Below are positions 11,679 through 22,353 of a stretch of DNA of 64,000 bases, piece after piece. The notes under the pieces were generated by a model, which saw nothing but the letters and a program-made list of their open reading frames with translations, was not told the origin of the DNA and searched no databases. Position 1 is the first letter of the stretch, and each line of letters begins with the position of its first letter. The position numbers and the translations under genes were made by a program. The stretch is from NCBI GenBank assembly GCA_018340375.1, contig JAFFJZ010000070.1, positions 434,001 through 498,000 on the forward strand, written 5' to 3'. Source of the DNA: Gonatopus flavifemur. Taxonomy: Eukaryota; Arthropoda; Insecta; Hymenoptera; Dryinidae.

Positions 11679-12564
11679 ATGCTGAAGAGAGATATTTTAT
11701 TATTACCGTTATGGATTAAAACATTGACTCTAGCGTTGAACTTTGGATACCATGCGGGTTCCACCGCTGCCTGTGAAGGCGAGATGAACAAAACAAAAAA
11801 CGTTGTCTTCAGAGATGTAAAAAATGAAACTATCAGAGTTGATACATTCGTGGAGAGACATATACAACATTTAATGGGAGAAAATTTACTTACTCAGTCG
11901 AAAATTGTGGGGAACATGAAAGAGGAAGAAGTGAGAGAATATGAAACAGAAAACATAGAATCAGAAGAACGAGAGAACTGGATGGGGAAAGTAATTCGAG
12001 AGGAGAAAAAATCAAAAACAACTAAGTCTGACACCAAATGATACTGATGACTCTGAAATAGAAAATAACGGCATAGGAAGTGACATTAGTCATAATGACG
12101 ATCACAGTATGGATGAGTATAAAGAAATAACCCCAATAGAAGAATCCAGTCCGATATTGGACACCACCGATATGACTGAGACACACGGAAATTCTGGAAG
12201 TCCTCAATCCCCGAATGTTGGATATCTGGACATGGATTTCGGAGTTCAAGATATGAATGCTACTGATAACACCGGAGCGCAGAAAAATTCTGATAAAACA
12301 GAAGAAATTCAAACCACGGATAAAAATGAAAAAGTAGGTTTATATTTAGGTAAGAAAAAAAATTTAATAGCACGAAGGCTTCAGTTCCAGGGATATAAGG
12401 AGTTCGAATCATTGAGGCATTGCTCATCCTTCGATTTGACAGCCCCAAAGATTAATGGAACAAACTATTACGTCATGAATTCATGTCCGATTGATAGTTT
12501 GATTCGAATTATGTATGGCATTGCAGAGGATCACGATATGATAAGAATGAAATTGAGTATGTAA
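11679..12564 (+). pseudogene. unrecognised acidic ORF, frameshifted, truncated
   Basis: Two open frames (11679-12041 and 12109-12564) read as one protein with a frame change near 12030-12060. Both are rich in Glu, Asp, Asn, Lys and Thr. The C-terminal part ends INGTNYYVMNSCPIDSLIR, then a short helix-like stretch and a stop. NSCPIDSL recalls the Cys box at the start of papain/ubiquitin-peptidase-like domains seen in some arthropod transposon-associated proteins, but the resemblance is weak and no His or Asp partner is present. A hAT-like element begins 31 bp after the stop, so the 3' part may have been displaced. The true product is unknown. Confidence 0.35.
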
Positions 12565-12746
12565 TAAAAGAAAAAGGAACATAATTTGGTCTTCACAGAG
12601 CCGGATCTAGAAAATTTGTTAACAGGGGCAGAATTTGATCAATGCTACCCCCCTAGAATGAGAAAATTTACCAAATTAGATTTCATTTATATATAATTCT
12701 ATATAAGTTATACATAAAGTGGATAAAAATTATATGCAAATTTTAT

Positions 12747-14528
12747 ATGATTGTAGTTTTATATAATGTAGATGTAAAAGCGTTTTTGTCACATGTCAAA
12801 TCGTTAAGGAAATCTAAGGATTTTCCAAACTTCTTGTTTTTAGATAATCACTCAGCGAGTGATATTTCTGAGGGCGTTCAGTTATTCGCCAAGTCTTTTG
12901 GTTTTGTTCATGTGAGAGACCATGTTGTTGATAGTCCTTTCGGGGCTGTTTACCGGACGGATGGTAATGGCTGTGCTGTATCTCAGGTTTTCAGTTCTGA
13001 CATCAGTACTACTGACATCAATAATTCTATTAAGGAGCTCAAGCTCGGTGGTAACGTAGGACCGGACGGTATTCGTCCGGTCTTTATCTCCGAATGTTGT
13101 GATCAACTGATTGAACCTCTCCGCATTTTGTTTGGGAAATCCTTGGATAACGATGTGTTCCCAGCTGCTTGGAAGGTATCTTATATCACCCCCATCTTTA
13201 AGCAACGTGATGAGAGTAACGTGCGTAACTACAGACCAATATCTATAATTAGTGTGATTCCCAAATTGCTTGATAAAATTGGGGCTGATGAATTTGGTGT
13301 ATTTTTGAAACAATTCATGTCTTCAGCGCAACATGGTTTTGTTGGAGGCAGGTCTACGGTTACGAACCTTGCAATTTATAGTGACTCCATATCTAGGTCG
13401 ATGGATGATTTCTCATAGGTTGATGCAGTCTATACTGATTCTTCCAAGGCATTTGGTACGGTCTGTCATACAAAACTCATGCCAAGACTACAGGTACTAA
13501 ATTTATCTTTATCCACTTGGATAGACTCATATCTGCGTGACAAGCATCAAATTGTGAATCATCGGGGTTATCCATCTTCTCCTATTGCAGTAAATTCTGG
13601 GGTACCTCAGGGGTCACATTTAGGGCCATTGTTGTTCCGTATTTTCATCAATGACCCACCCAGTGTTCTTGAGTTTGTGAATGCGTCATTATATGCGGAT
13701 GATTCTGAACTTTATGCAGTTGTCAATACTGTTCAGGATGCCGCAAGATTTCAAAGGGATTTAGATGCTGTCTCGGATTGGTCTCTCCAGAATGGGCTGA
13801 AATTTAATTTGTCTCAATGTGACGTAATGGCTCCCTCTAGATCGCCTTGTCCTGTACATTTCGATTACAGAGTTTACGATCACCCTCTTGATCGTGTATC
13901 CTATGTTAAGGACTTGGGTATCCTATTTGATGACGAGTTACAATTTTCAGACCATTTAAAATTTGCTTCGGCTAAGGCGAGACGAATGTTGGATTTTATA
14001 ATAAGAAATACCGTGGATTTTGAACCTGATACTATTTCGTATCTATACAAGACTCTGGTGCTACCTATCTTGAATTATGGCTCGCCCATGTGGTTGCCGT
14101 ATACGCGTAGGGATGTTGAGCTAATGGAGTCGATTCAGCACAAATCCATGAGATTCATGTCTTTTAAACTGTGAATTCTGATGGAGTATATTGATCATGG
14201 TTACTCCATTTTGTCACGTCAACTGAGCCTATACACATTGGAATCTTCTCATACCTTGAATGATATTTGTTTTACTTTTTGTATTTTGCACATGAGACTT
14301 GATATTCCTGATCTCCATGATGCATTCCAGTTCAGAAACATATCGTATGTTTTGCGTGATGCGCGACCTCTTGCGAACGACATCTCTCGTTCTAATTATT
14401 GTCTCAATTCTGTTGTGTTTAGATTAAAAAGATGTTGGAATCTGTTACCTGGTCATATACGTATAGTTGATAAGTTCATTAGTTTCAAGTACTTATCGAA
14501 GATGCATACCCGCAGGTTATATATATAG
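12747..14528 (+). pseudogene. non-LTR reverse transcriptase (Jockey/CR1-group), 5'-truncated
   Basis: A single frame with two in-frame stops (13416-13418 and 14172-14174). It lacks the endonuclease and starts inside the RT N-terminal region. Motifs in order: NVGPDGIRP, YITPIFKQRDESNVRNYRPISI, AQHGFVGGRSTVTNL, VDAVYTDSSKAFGTV (the usual FSKAFDTV is altered, but the YTD Asp is present), SGVPQGSHLGPLLF, SLYADDSELY (catalytic YADD intact) and a C-terminal thumb-like region ending in HTRRLYI. The clade is within the Jockey/CR1/Daphne group by style. The 3' UTR ends at about 14665 in TAGATAAATGAATAA, typical of elements without a long poly(A). Inserted within the hAT-like element. Confidence 0.85.
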
Positions 14529-14732
14529 TCGGAGATGCAGGGTAGCTATTTGTCACGAAGTTGATTGTTATCTATTTTTAATATTCGTGATGTTTGTACC
14601 GTATGTATTGGGCGTCTCACGCCCGTAAATGGTAAATGTGAATAGATAAATGAATAATTCTGAGAGTGTTCTCATTCTAGTCGAAGGATGTCAGTGTTCT
14701 AATCAATTGTCAAAGTGACATGGAGGAACCCC

Positions 14733-17700
14733 TCCCCGTGGATGATTGCGGGTCTTCCAGGGGGATATTCATGATACCTGTCCTTGATATCCTTTTTATC
14801 CATCCCTGGTAGTATCTGCTTCCTTTACGTGGTGGGGAGGATAAGTATCTCAGAGTTGGATCTTTTTTTTTGAGTGGAATAAACTACTCAAGAGAAAGAA
14901 TACAAACTGAGAGAAACGAAATCATCCTAATGCCAGAAACATCGGCAAAATCAAACGGAAGGAAAGCAAGGGGAAACTACCTTCCTTGACATGTTTCAAT
15001 ACTTCCCGAGGAAATGAAACCTTTTTCCTAACCTGGAATATTATGTAACAAAAACAAACGAACAAATTAATAAATACATGATGGCGCTCTCTCGAGTAAA
15101 ATATTCCGGAGGTAAACAAGTCTCCCGTTCGGATCTCCGGGTGGAGGCTGCTCAAGGAAGCTTCATCAGCAAGGAACGAAAACCGAAGAATAGGATAGGG
15201 AAAAGAAACAACATTCTTCGAGTCGGAGCGTGGAATGTTAGATCACTGAGGCAAGCGGGAAAATTAGAAAATTTGAAATTAGAAATGAATAGGTTGAATA
15301 TAGACGTAATGGGGATTAGCGAAATGAGATGGCCACAAGAGGGCGATTTCTGGAGTGGGGATTATAGAATAATTCATACAGGATCAAAGAACGGTCAAGC
15401 GGGTGTAGGAATTGTAATGCATAAAAGAGTAGGAAATAGAATAGAAAATTATTTGCAACCTAATGAACGTGTGATGATGGTTAGAATCAGAACAAAACCG
15501 GTAGACACAGTCATAGTCCAAGTATACATGCCCACATCTGCATATTCGGAGGAAGATATTGAAAAAACGTACGAAGAAATAGAAGAAGTGATAGAATATG
15601 TGAAGGGAGGAGAGAATTTGATAGTGATGGGGGATTGGAATGCGGTAGTAGGACAAGGAAAAGAGGACAACATTATAGGAGATTTCGCGTTAGGGAGGAG
15701 GAACGATAGAGGACAACGTTTAGTCGAATTTTGTGAAAATCATAAGATGGTTATCACAAACACTTCATTCGAAAATCATCCAAGAAGAATCTACACTTGG
15801 AAAATGCCGGGAGATACAGCAAGATACCAAATTGATTACATATTAGTGAAACAAAGATTTAGAAACCAAGTGAAAAACTGTAAAACTTATCCCGGTGCAG
15901 ATATAGATAGTGATCATAATATGTTGATGATGAAATGTTCTCTGAAATTCAAATCTCTGAAGAAGAAAAGGAAAATGCAGAAAAGATGGAATTTGAAGAA
16001 CCTCAAGCAAAAACGAACACATGAGGCATTCGAGAAAATGTTGGATGAAAAATTGGGAGATCAAAAAGAGAAAGACTTGGGGATAGAGAGGAGATGGACA
16101 AAGATGAAGGGGAATATAAGAGAATGTGCGGATAAGATTTTGAAGAATGATGGAGTAGAAGCTAAAAACCCATGGATAACGGGAGAAATTTTAGAATTGA
16201 TAAATGCAAGAAGAAAATACAAGAATAATGATAGCCAAGAAGGCCAGCAACGATACAAATCATTGAGAAATAAAATAATAAGGGAATCAAGGAAAGCAAA
16301 AGAACAGTGGTTAGAAGAGAAATGTCAGGAAATAGAAATAAGATTGCATTTGGGAAAAATAGATGAAGCATATAGGATTATTAAAAGATTTTTCGGACGA
16401 ATGAAATCTAGAAGCAATAAGATTAGAAACTCTCTAGGACGACAATTGATAAAAACGGAAGAGAAAATAGAACAGTGGATCAATCATTTGGAAGACTTGT
16501 ATAGAGGAAACGATGGTATAGCACTATTAGAGGAGGAGGAGGATGTGGATGAGGAAGAATTGGAAGATTCGATATTGAGATCAGAATTCGACAAGGCTTT
16601 GAAAGAATTGAAAAATAATGAAGCGCCAGGCATAGATGGCATAAGTGCGGAACTTATAAAAGCCTCCAGTGAAGGAACTCACGACGCACTGTTTGAATTG
16701 ATTAGAGATATGTACGAAAAAGGAGAAGTACCGGAAGATTTCCAAAAGAATAAAATTGTCGCTATCCCGAAAAAACAAGGGGCAGACAAATGCGAGAACT
16801 ACAGAACGATCAGTTTAACTTCACATGCTTCGAAAATACTGACCAAAATTATATACAGGAGGATGGAAAATGAAATAGAGAGTAGATTGGCAGAGGATCA
16901 GTTCGGTTTTAGAAAAAATAGGGGAACGCGAGGAGCAATCTTAGCACTCAGGGCAGTAATAGAGAAAGGGATAGCGCTGAAGAAATCTGTGTACATAGGT
17001 TTTGTAGATATACAAAAGGCTTTCGATAATGTGGACTGGGAGAAGATGTTTGCGATCCTGAAGAAGGTGGGAATAAATCATAAAGATAGAGAAATAATAT
17101 ACGAATTATATAAGAATCAAAGTGCAATAATAGACATAGAGGGTCAGGAAGGGGAAGCACAAATAAGAAGAGGGGTGAGACAAGGATGCTCATTATCGCC
17201 ACTGATGTTCAATTTATATATAGAAGAAGCAATGAACGAAGTGAAGGAGGAAATTCAATCGAAATTACAGATTCAGGGAGAAAATATAAGTATGTTGAGA
17301 TTCGCGGATGACATAGCTATATTGGCCACGAGTAGTACTGAGTTAGAAAATATTCTCAACACCATGAGAACAATATTATTGGAAAACTATTGTATGAATA
17401 TAAATAAAGACAAAACAAAATTCATGATGTGTACAGCAGCGAAAACAGCTAGAAAAACGAGAATCAAAATAGATACCGAGACAATTGAACAGGTGAAAGA
17501 ATTCAAATATCTAGGAAGCATAATTACAGAGAACGGCAAAAGCGAAAGAGATATAAGAGCAAGAATAGCACAAGGGAAACAGGCTTTTTATCAAGAGACA
17601 GTTATTATGCTCAAAAAATATAAGCTTGGAAGTAAGGAAGAAATTCTTGAAAAGTTACGTTTGGAGCACAGCATTATATGGTTGCGAAACTTGGACAATG

Positions 17701-18085
17701 GGGAAAACTGATCAACGAAGACTTGAAGCTTTTGAAATGTGGTGTTATAGGAGGATGCTCAGAATAAAATGGATAGACAAAGTCAAAAATGAAGAAGTAC
17801 TCGAGCAGATAAATGAAGAAAGAAATCTTTTGAAACACATCGTGAAAAGGAGAAGCAATCTTATAGGACACACATTACGGCATGAGAGTTTATTGAAAAC
17901 AATATTGGAAGGGAAAATGAATGGTAAAACTGGTTAAGGTAGACCTAGAGCGAGTTATATGAAGCAAATCGTACAAGACAAGGGATGTAGTAGATATGTA
18001 GAAATTAAACGTTTGGCGGATAATAGACAGGGGTGGAGGGTTTCATCAAACCAGTCGTAAGACTGATTACTTCATGATGATGATG
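14733..18085 (+). mobile_element. RTE-clade LINE, near full length, 13-bp target-site duplication
   Basis: ATGGAGGAACCCC occurs at 14720-14732 and again at 18086-18098, and bounds 3,353 bp, the usual length of RTE elements (about 3.2-3.4 kb). The 5' UTR of about 345 bp is followed by one ORF. The 3' end is a very short UTR closing in a (TGA)n/(ATG)n microsatellite (about 18073-18088), the typical RTE tail. The duplication could be a base or two shorter, because the tail and the duplication share ATG. A second, 5'-truncated copy of the same family lies at 59755-59946 on the minus strand. Confidence 0.85.
15078..18062 (+). pseudogene. RTE endonuclease-reverse transcriptase, C-terminus frameshifted
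   Basis: The frame 15078-17711 (877 codons) encodes an APE-type endonuclease (AWNVRSL with Asn53, SEMRW with Glu82, MGDWNAVVGQ, the IDYILV region and SDHN at its C-terminal end), then the RT: NNEAPGIDGISAE, ENYRTISLTS, FVDIQKAFDNVDW (Asp644), RQGCSLSPLMFNLYIEEA and FADDIAIL (Asp744/745). All catalytic residues are present. A frameshift near 17600-17620 moves the C-terminus to another frame (LYGCETWTMGKTDQ, MWCYRRMLRIKW), which then meets one TAA at 17935-17937 before the last block ending WRVSSNQS. The rest is intact, so this is a rather young copy with only two visible lesions. The role in the family is target-primed reverse transcription; the endonuclease nicks target DNA. Confidence 0.9.
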
Positions 18086-18305
18086 ATGGAGGAACCCCCG
18101 CTGAATGAATGGTTGCTCAATATAATCAGAGGGAAGATGCAACCATACCTTGTAATTGATCATCCAATCATCATCCGTGCAATAAATTAGGTTTCAGTGC
18201 ATCGAGATGTGAATGTCCGATTTTGCAAACTGTAGCGAGAGCGCACCTTTGTCCTCGGTGCCCAGGGCACATGCCCCCCTTTACACCCTCTGAAATTCGG
18301 CTCTG

Positions 18306-18766
18306 GGGCTTCAGTGAGAAACTGTAGAATGAATTTCGATTCCAAATCCCTGAAAGGACCCCCGCATTGTAGATTGATTTCTGATTGATTGTAAAATCAT
18401 AGGGCTTAATACTGTACACCATTAGTGAATTCCGCAGCGAAATTCATTCACTTGTGATGAAGACAATGCTCATCCATCTAATTGGAAAACTTCTTGAAAT
18501 TTGCATCAAATACGAATGGGAATTCAGTTATGCAAATAATGTTATATGTAGTATGATATCGCATAGATTGGAAATTGAATAATATGTAACTGAATTCTCA
18601 ATTCAATGACCAAGAATTTGAAATTTCATTCACAAGTGTACTTGAGAAATGGATGGAATTCCGGGAAATGTTGAACGATGTAGTGGAACAGAAGTGTAGT
18701 TGCCCTGTATACATATGAATATTGGAGTTTATATGAGAATAATATGAAGTTCTATATGAGGCTTAT
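18306..18766. other. no recognised feature
   Basis: Sequence between the hAT-like element and the next MITE. No ORF product, repeat or RNA gene that I can support. Confidence 0.4.
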
Positions 18767-19327
18767 ACCGGGTGTCCAAAAATTCATCATTTGCATATCT
18801 GGCGGCATATGACGCAGCAAAAAATACAAGATTATCCCGTTGAGAGGAATTTTTGAGACTTAGTTTTTGAGATATTAGTATTTTGGGGGAGTTTCTTCGA
18901 ATACAAGTCACTCAGAAGCATTGTGTGCCACATACTTGAACTTGACGCCATTTGCTAGTTCAGGGAACGATGGATGTTTGGGAACAAAATAGAACAATCC
19001 TATTATTGTGTTCCAAAGCTCTGATAATTTGAAGTTGCTGAAAGCTGATTGGCTAAAATCTGAAGAATTTCAAATTGCTATAACTCCAAACTGAAACATG
19101 GTGGGATACCACAGGTTTTCCCCGAGAATCCGCCATTTTCCAACTCAGCAAGTGGCGTCAAGCTCGAGCATGTATTACACAACGCTTCGGAGTGGTATGT
19201 ATTACGAAAGAAGAATGAGAGAATGCTCATCTTCCAAAAACTGAGCCTCGAAACAAATTTCCGAAACTGGAATTTATCGCATCTTGACTGTAAAATATGT
19301 CACAGGAATGCGAATGATGGATTCTGG
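18767..19327. mobile_element. MITE, about 561 bp, TA-flanked
   Basis: The left end CCGGGTGTCCAAAAATTCAT and the right end (reverse complement CCAGAATCCATCATTCGCAT) are related over roughly 190 bp with gaps. For example, GAACTTGACGCCATTTGCTAG near 18935 pairs with CAAGTGGCGTCAAGCTCGAG near 19150. TA borders both ends. The TACCGGGTGTCC start is like the ends of DD41D-type mariner relatives. It has no transposase. A diverged fragment of the same family appears at about 27290-27480. Confidence 0.6.
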
Positions 19328-19737
19328 TACAAACGAGAGCTAAAAGCGCTACATTTCCACATCATTATTCTTCGGCGAGAATGGAGTGTTTACAAATTCA
19401 CTGAGGGTTGCGGGAATTGTGGGCGAATGGACATTGAGAGTAATTCCACGCTTTTTGAATGTGGAACTGCCACTTCCTCACTCAAACATGCACTGTATCC
19501 TCATCAGGGCTTTTATCAGTCGGCATCCGTATCAACTGATTGTCTTGAAATTGCATGTGTGTCTCAACAAGTTTTCCCCCTTCTGCTGGTCAGATTAATG
19601 GAATCAATGGAAATGTATTTTTGAAATACAATACAATCATTACTCATCCATGAGACAACTTCGGAGACATAAATTGAGAGCTGAACTGATGATCGAAAAT
19701 GGGAACGTCGTCAACATGAACGGTCGACTACGATATA
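19328..19737. other. unassigned sequence before mariner
   Basis: A frame at 19223-19624 (133 codons) crosses the end of the MITE, so it is unlikely to be a gene. Nothing else is recognised. Confidence 0.35.
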
Positions 19738-21058
19738 CGAGGTGTGTTCAAAAGTAAGGTAACTTTGTATTTTTAAGGAATAATATTTATTTATTTATCA
19801 ATATTTATATTGCCCCCTTCAAAGTAATCCCCCTCAGATACAATACACTTATGACAACGGTTTTTCCAATCCTTAAAGCACTTCTCATGAACACTTTTCG
19901 GTATAGCCTTGAGCTCTTCCAGCGATGCGGTCTTTATCCCTTCAATCGTTGCAAATCTCCGTCCTTTCATAGGTCTCTTTAGTTTTGGGAACAAGAAAAA
20001 GTCACATGGGGCCAAATCCGGTGAATATGATGGCTGAGGCATGATTGTGGTGTTGTTTTTGGCCAAAAAATCTCTCACAAGCGAAGATGAGTGAGCAGGG
20101 GCATTATCGTGATGCAAAAGCCATGAATTATTTTTCCACAATTCTGGACGTTTTCTTCGTATTGCTTCTCGCAAACGGCGCATAACTTCAAGATAATACT
20201 GTTTATTGACCGTACGACCATATGGTAAGAACTCCTGATGCACCACACCATGGTAATTGAAGAAAACAGTGAGCAAAACTTTGACATTTGATCGAACTTG
20301 GCGTGCTTTTTTCGGTCTTGGCTCATCTGGGGTCTTCCATTGGGACGATTGGACTTTGGTTTCGACATCATAACCATATACCCATGATTCGTCACCAGTT
20401 ATGACCCTTTTGAGTAAATCTGGGTTGTCGTTGACGTCATTCAACACTTCTTGAGCGATGCTCATGCGACGTTTTATTTTGGTCAAAATTTAGCGATTTC
20501 GGAACAAACTTCGCTGACACACGTCTATGCCCAGAACGTTAGAAGAAATTTCATGGCACGAGCCAAGCGATAAACCAACATCCTCAGCAACTCCTCTGAT
20601 AGTCATTCGACGATTCTCCAAAACAATTTTCTTCACTGCTTGAACGTTTTCATCAGTTGTTGACGTGCTTGGGCGTCCAGAGCGAGGCTCGTCATTGGCA
20701 TCTTCCCGGCCATCTTGGAAGAGTTTGTACCACTTGTAAGCATTTTTTTTACTCAGAACAGTTTCACCGTATGCTACTGTCAACATTTTAAGTGTTTCGG
20801 AGCACTTTATTCTATTTTTTACACAAAATTTGATGCAAATCCTTTGATCCATATTCTTCGATAGCAAGAAATCGCCGAGCACGCAGAACACTTATAACCT
20901 TTACGCCTCTCACAACCAAACAAAAAATGCTTTACACTTGAAACTTGGTACAGATGTTCGGGAAGAGCTTGCCAGCATAACAAAACGAAAAAATCGATAA
21001 TCGAAAGTACGTTGCCCGCGAAATTTGAAAAGTCACCTTACTTTTTGAATCCACCTCG
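19738..21058 (-). mobile_element. mariner element, 1,321 bp, with TA duplication
   Basis: The ends CGAGGTGTGTTCAAAAGTAA (left) and CGAGGTGGATTCAAAAAGTA (right, reverse complement) form inverted repeats of about 30 bp. TA lies directly outside at 19736-19737 and 21059-21060. The length is standard for mariner. One transposase frame on the minus strand fills the element. Ends, spacing and duplication are complete, so the copy is structurally intact; only the coding region is damaged. Confidence 0.93.
19791..20852 (-). pseudogene. mariner DD34D transposase
   Basis: The likely start is ATG at 20852 (MDQRICIKFCVKN). The N-terminal helix-turn-helix paired-like domain contains YKWYKLFQDGREDANDEPRSGRPS. 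The catalytic part has GDESWVYGYD (first Asp), LLHHDNAPAHSS (second) and YSPDLAPCDFFLFPKLK (third), with 34 residues between the second and third Asp, the mariner DD34D signature. One TAA at 20490-20492 interrupts the frame. Reading it in the neighbouring frame suggests a 1-bp loss followed about 22 codons later by a 1-bp gain, so the sequence is out of frame only over that piece. Otherwise well conserved. The role in the family is cut-and-paste transposition at TA. Confidence 0.92.
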
Positions 21059-21060
21059 TA

Positions 21061-22345
21061 TTACAATAGATGCTCAGGGAGCAATCGATGATATGTTCTT
21101 GAAATTGAATAGAGGAGATATTCGGTCGATCGCTCACGAAGATGATTGTCCGAATCGCAGAATTTCAGAAAAAATTCAAAACGACATGATATTTATCATT
21201 GATACAATGCTTGAGGCTCCACAACTGAAATTAGGAATAATGAAAGAAACGTTCTTCCAGAGGCCAACTCGCAAGAAATGTGACAAGACCAAGGAGCGAG
21301 CGTTCGTGGGAATGGGTAAGGGAACCTTTACAAGAGACTTGGTCATCTTAGACGTTGGGACGAAGGAGTACTAAGGCAGAGAATTAGGATGTATCATTAA
21401 CACAATCAAGAGTAATGAAGGAGATGAGGTGTCAGACTCGGCTGGTATTGTGAGGTTTATACCGCCAACAACGGAAGATGGGTGTGACGTCCGGGAGTCG
21501 AACGTACATGAATATTTTTCTAAGTTTCAATTTATAGATTTTAATTCAACTTGAATGCCTCTGAGTAGCGCGAGCCTTAAGTGAAACTGGATTCAGAGCT
21601 GAAACTTGTGCCCACGAAACCAGTGTTTTCTTGTTGGGAATAGGAAATCGTGGAATGGATTCGGATAGGATTTTAAGGAATCACGAGTTGTTGCACTGTC
21701 GCGTAGGATGTATTCAAAAATCAAATACAACCTTTGACGACAACATCCACCACTTCTGAAGGGAAGTGGCTCGGTCGTGAAGCTGTAAGAAGGGGAGGAA
21801 AAGAAAATGATCAAGGGTGTAGGAATAAAAGATTAGTTATTGGAATGAACATAGAATTCACTTGATTGGAATTTTACACTTTGAAACTTGTGGAGAAAAC
21901 TTCGAATTTACATCAATAGGGATATAACAATTAATAAGATCTAATTCTACCTCTTGTTCCGTTGTCACCACGTCCCTCTGTTCTTCTTGTCTGTAGTTCA
22001 ATGGACGTTATCGTCGTTTTGTTTACCACCAACACCTAATCACTGCTCTAAGCACTAAGATGGAAGTCTCGAGAATTAGAATTTACACTGAATTTGAATT
22101 AGAAGTGGAATTGAATTGAAACTGAATTGAAACTAAATTTGAATTGAATTGGAATTGGATTGAAATTGGATTGAACATAGAATTAAATATATGAGAATGG
22201 TTTTCTTTTTAGAGTTGATAGATTTGATATTTTTTATGTAAGTCGCGGCGAGAATCTGCCTGAGGTTTTCCTCTTTACCAAGGAAGTAACCTCGGTTGAC
22301 CCCCAATTATGGCGATTTTGGTCCGTCAGTGATGTCATTGACTAA
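21061..22345. other. no recognised gene
   Basis: A frame at 21012-21374 begins inside the mariner, so its start is not genuine. The part after 21061 reads AQGAIDDMFLKLNRGDI, which I do not recognise. About 22070-22190 is low-complexity, repeating TTGAATTGGAATTGGATTG-like units. No supported gene. Confidence 0.35.
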
Positions 22346-22353
22346 TTAGGAAC

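Larger units (their letters stand above)
12596..18305. mobile_element. hAT-like DNA element filled with two LINEs
   Basis: The left end CAGAGCCGGATCTAG and the right end (reverse complement CAGAGCCGAATTTCAG) are matching termini. They are flanked by GGTCTTCA (12588-12595) and GGGCTTCA (18306-18313), an 8-bp duplication with one difference. The near-terminal GGGGC-rich stretches (12626-12655; 18268-18285) are usual in this type of insect hAT repeat. No transposase is visible; the interior is taken up by a Jockey-like LINE (12747-about 14665) and an RTE (14733-18085). The outer element is therefore the oldest of the three. Confidence 0.65.

Noticed and set aside
15384..17202. Several minus-strand frames within the RTE
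   Set aside because: Shadows of the RTE ORF in other frames, rich in Phe/Leu/Ser, as expected from the complement of an A-rich gene.
19223..19624. 133-codon plus-strand frame
   Set aside because: Begins within the MITE at 18767-19327 and has no recognised domain.
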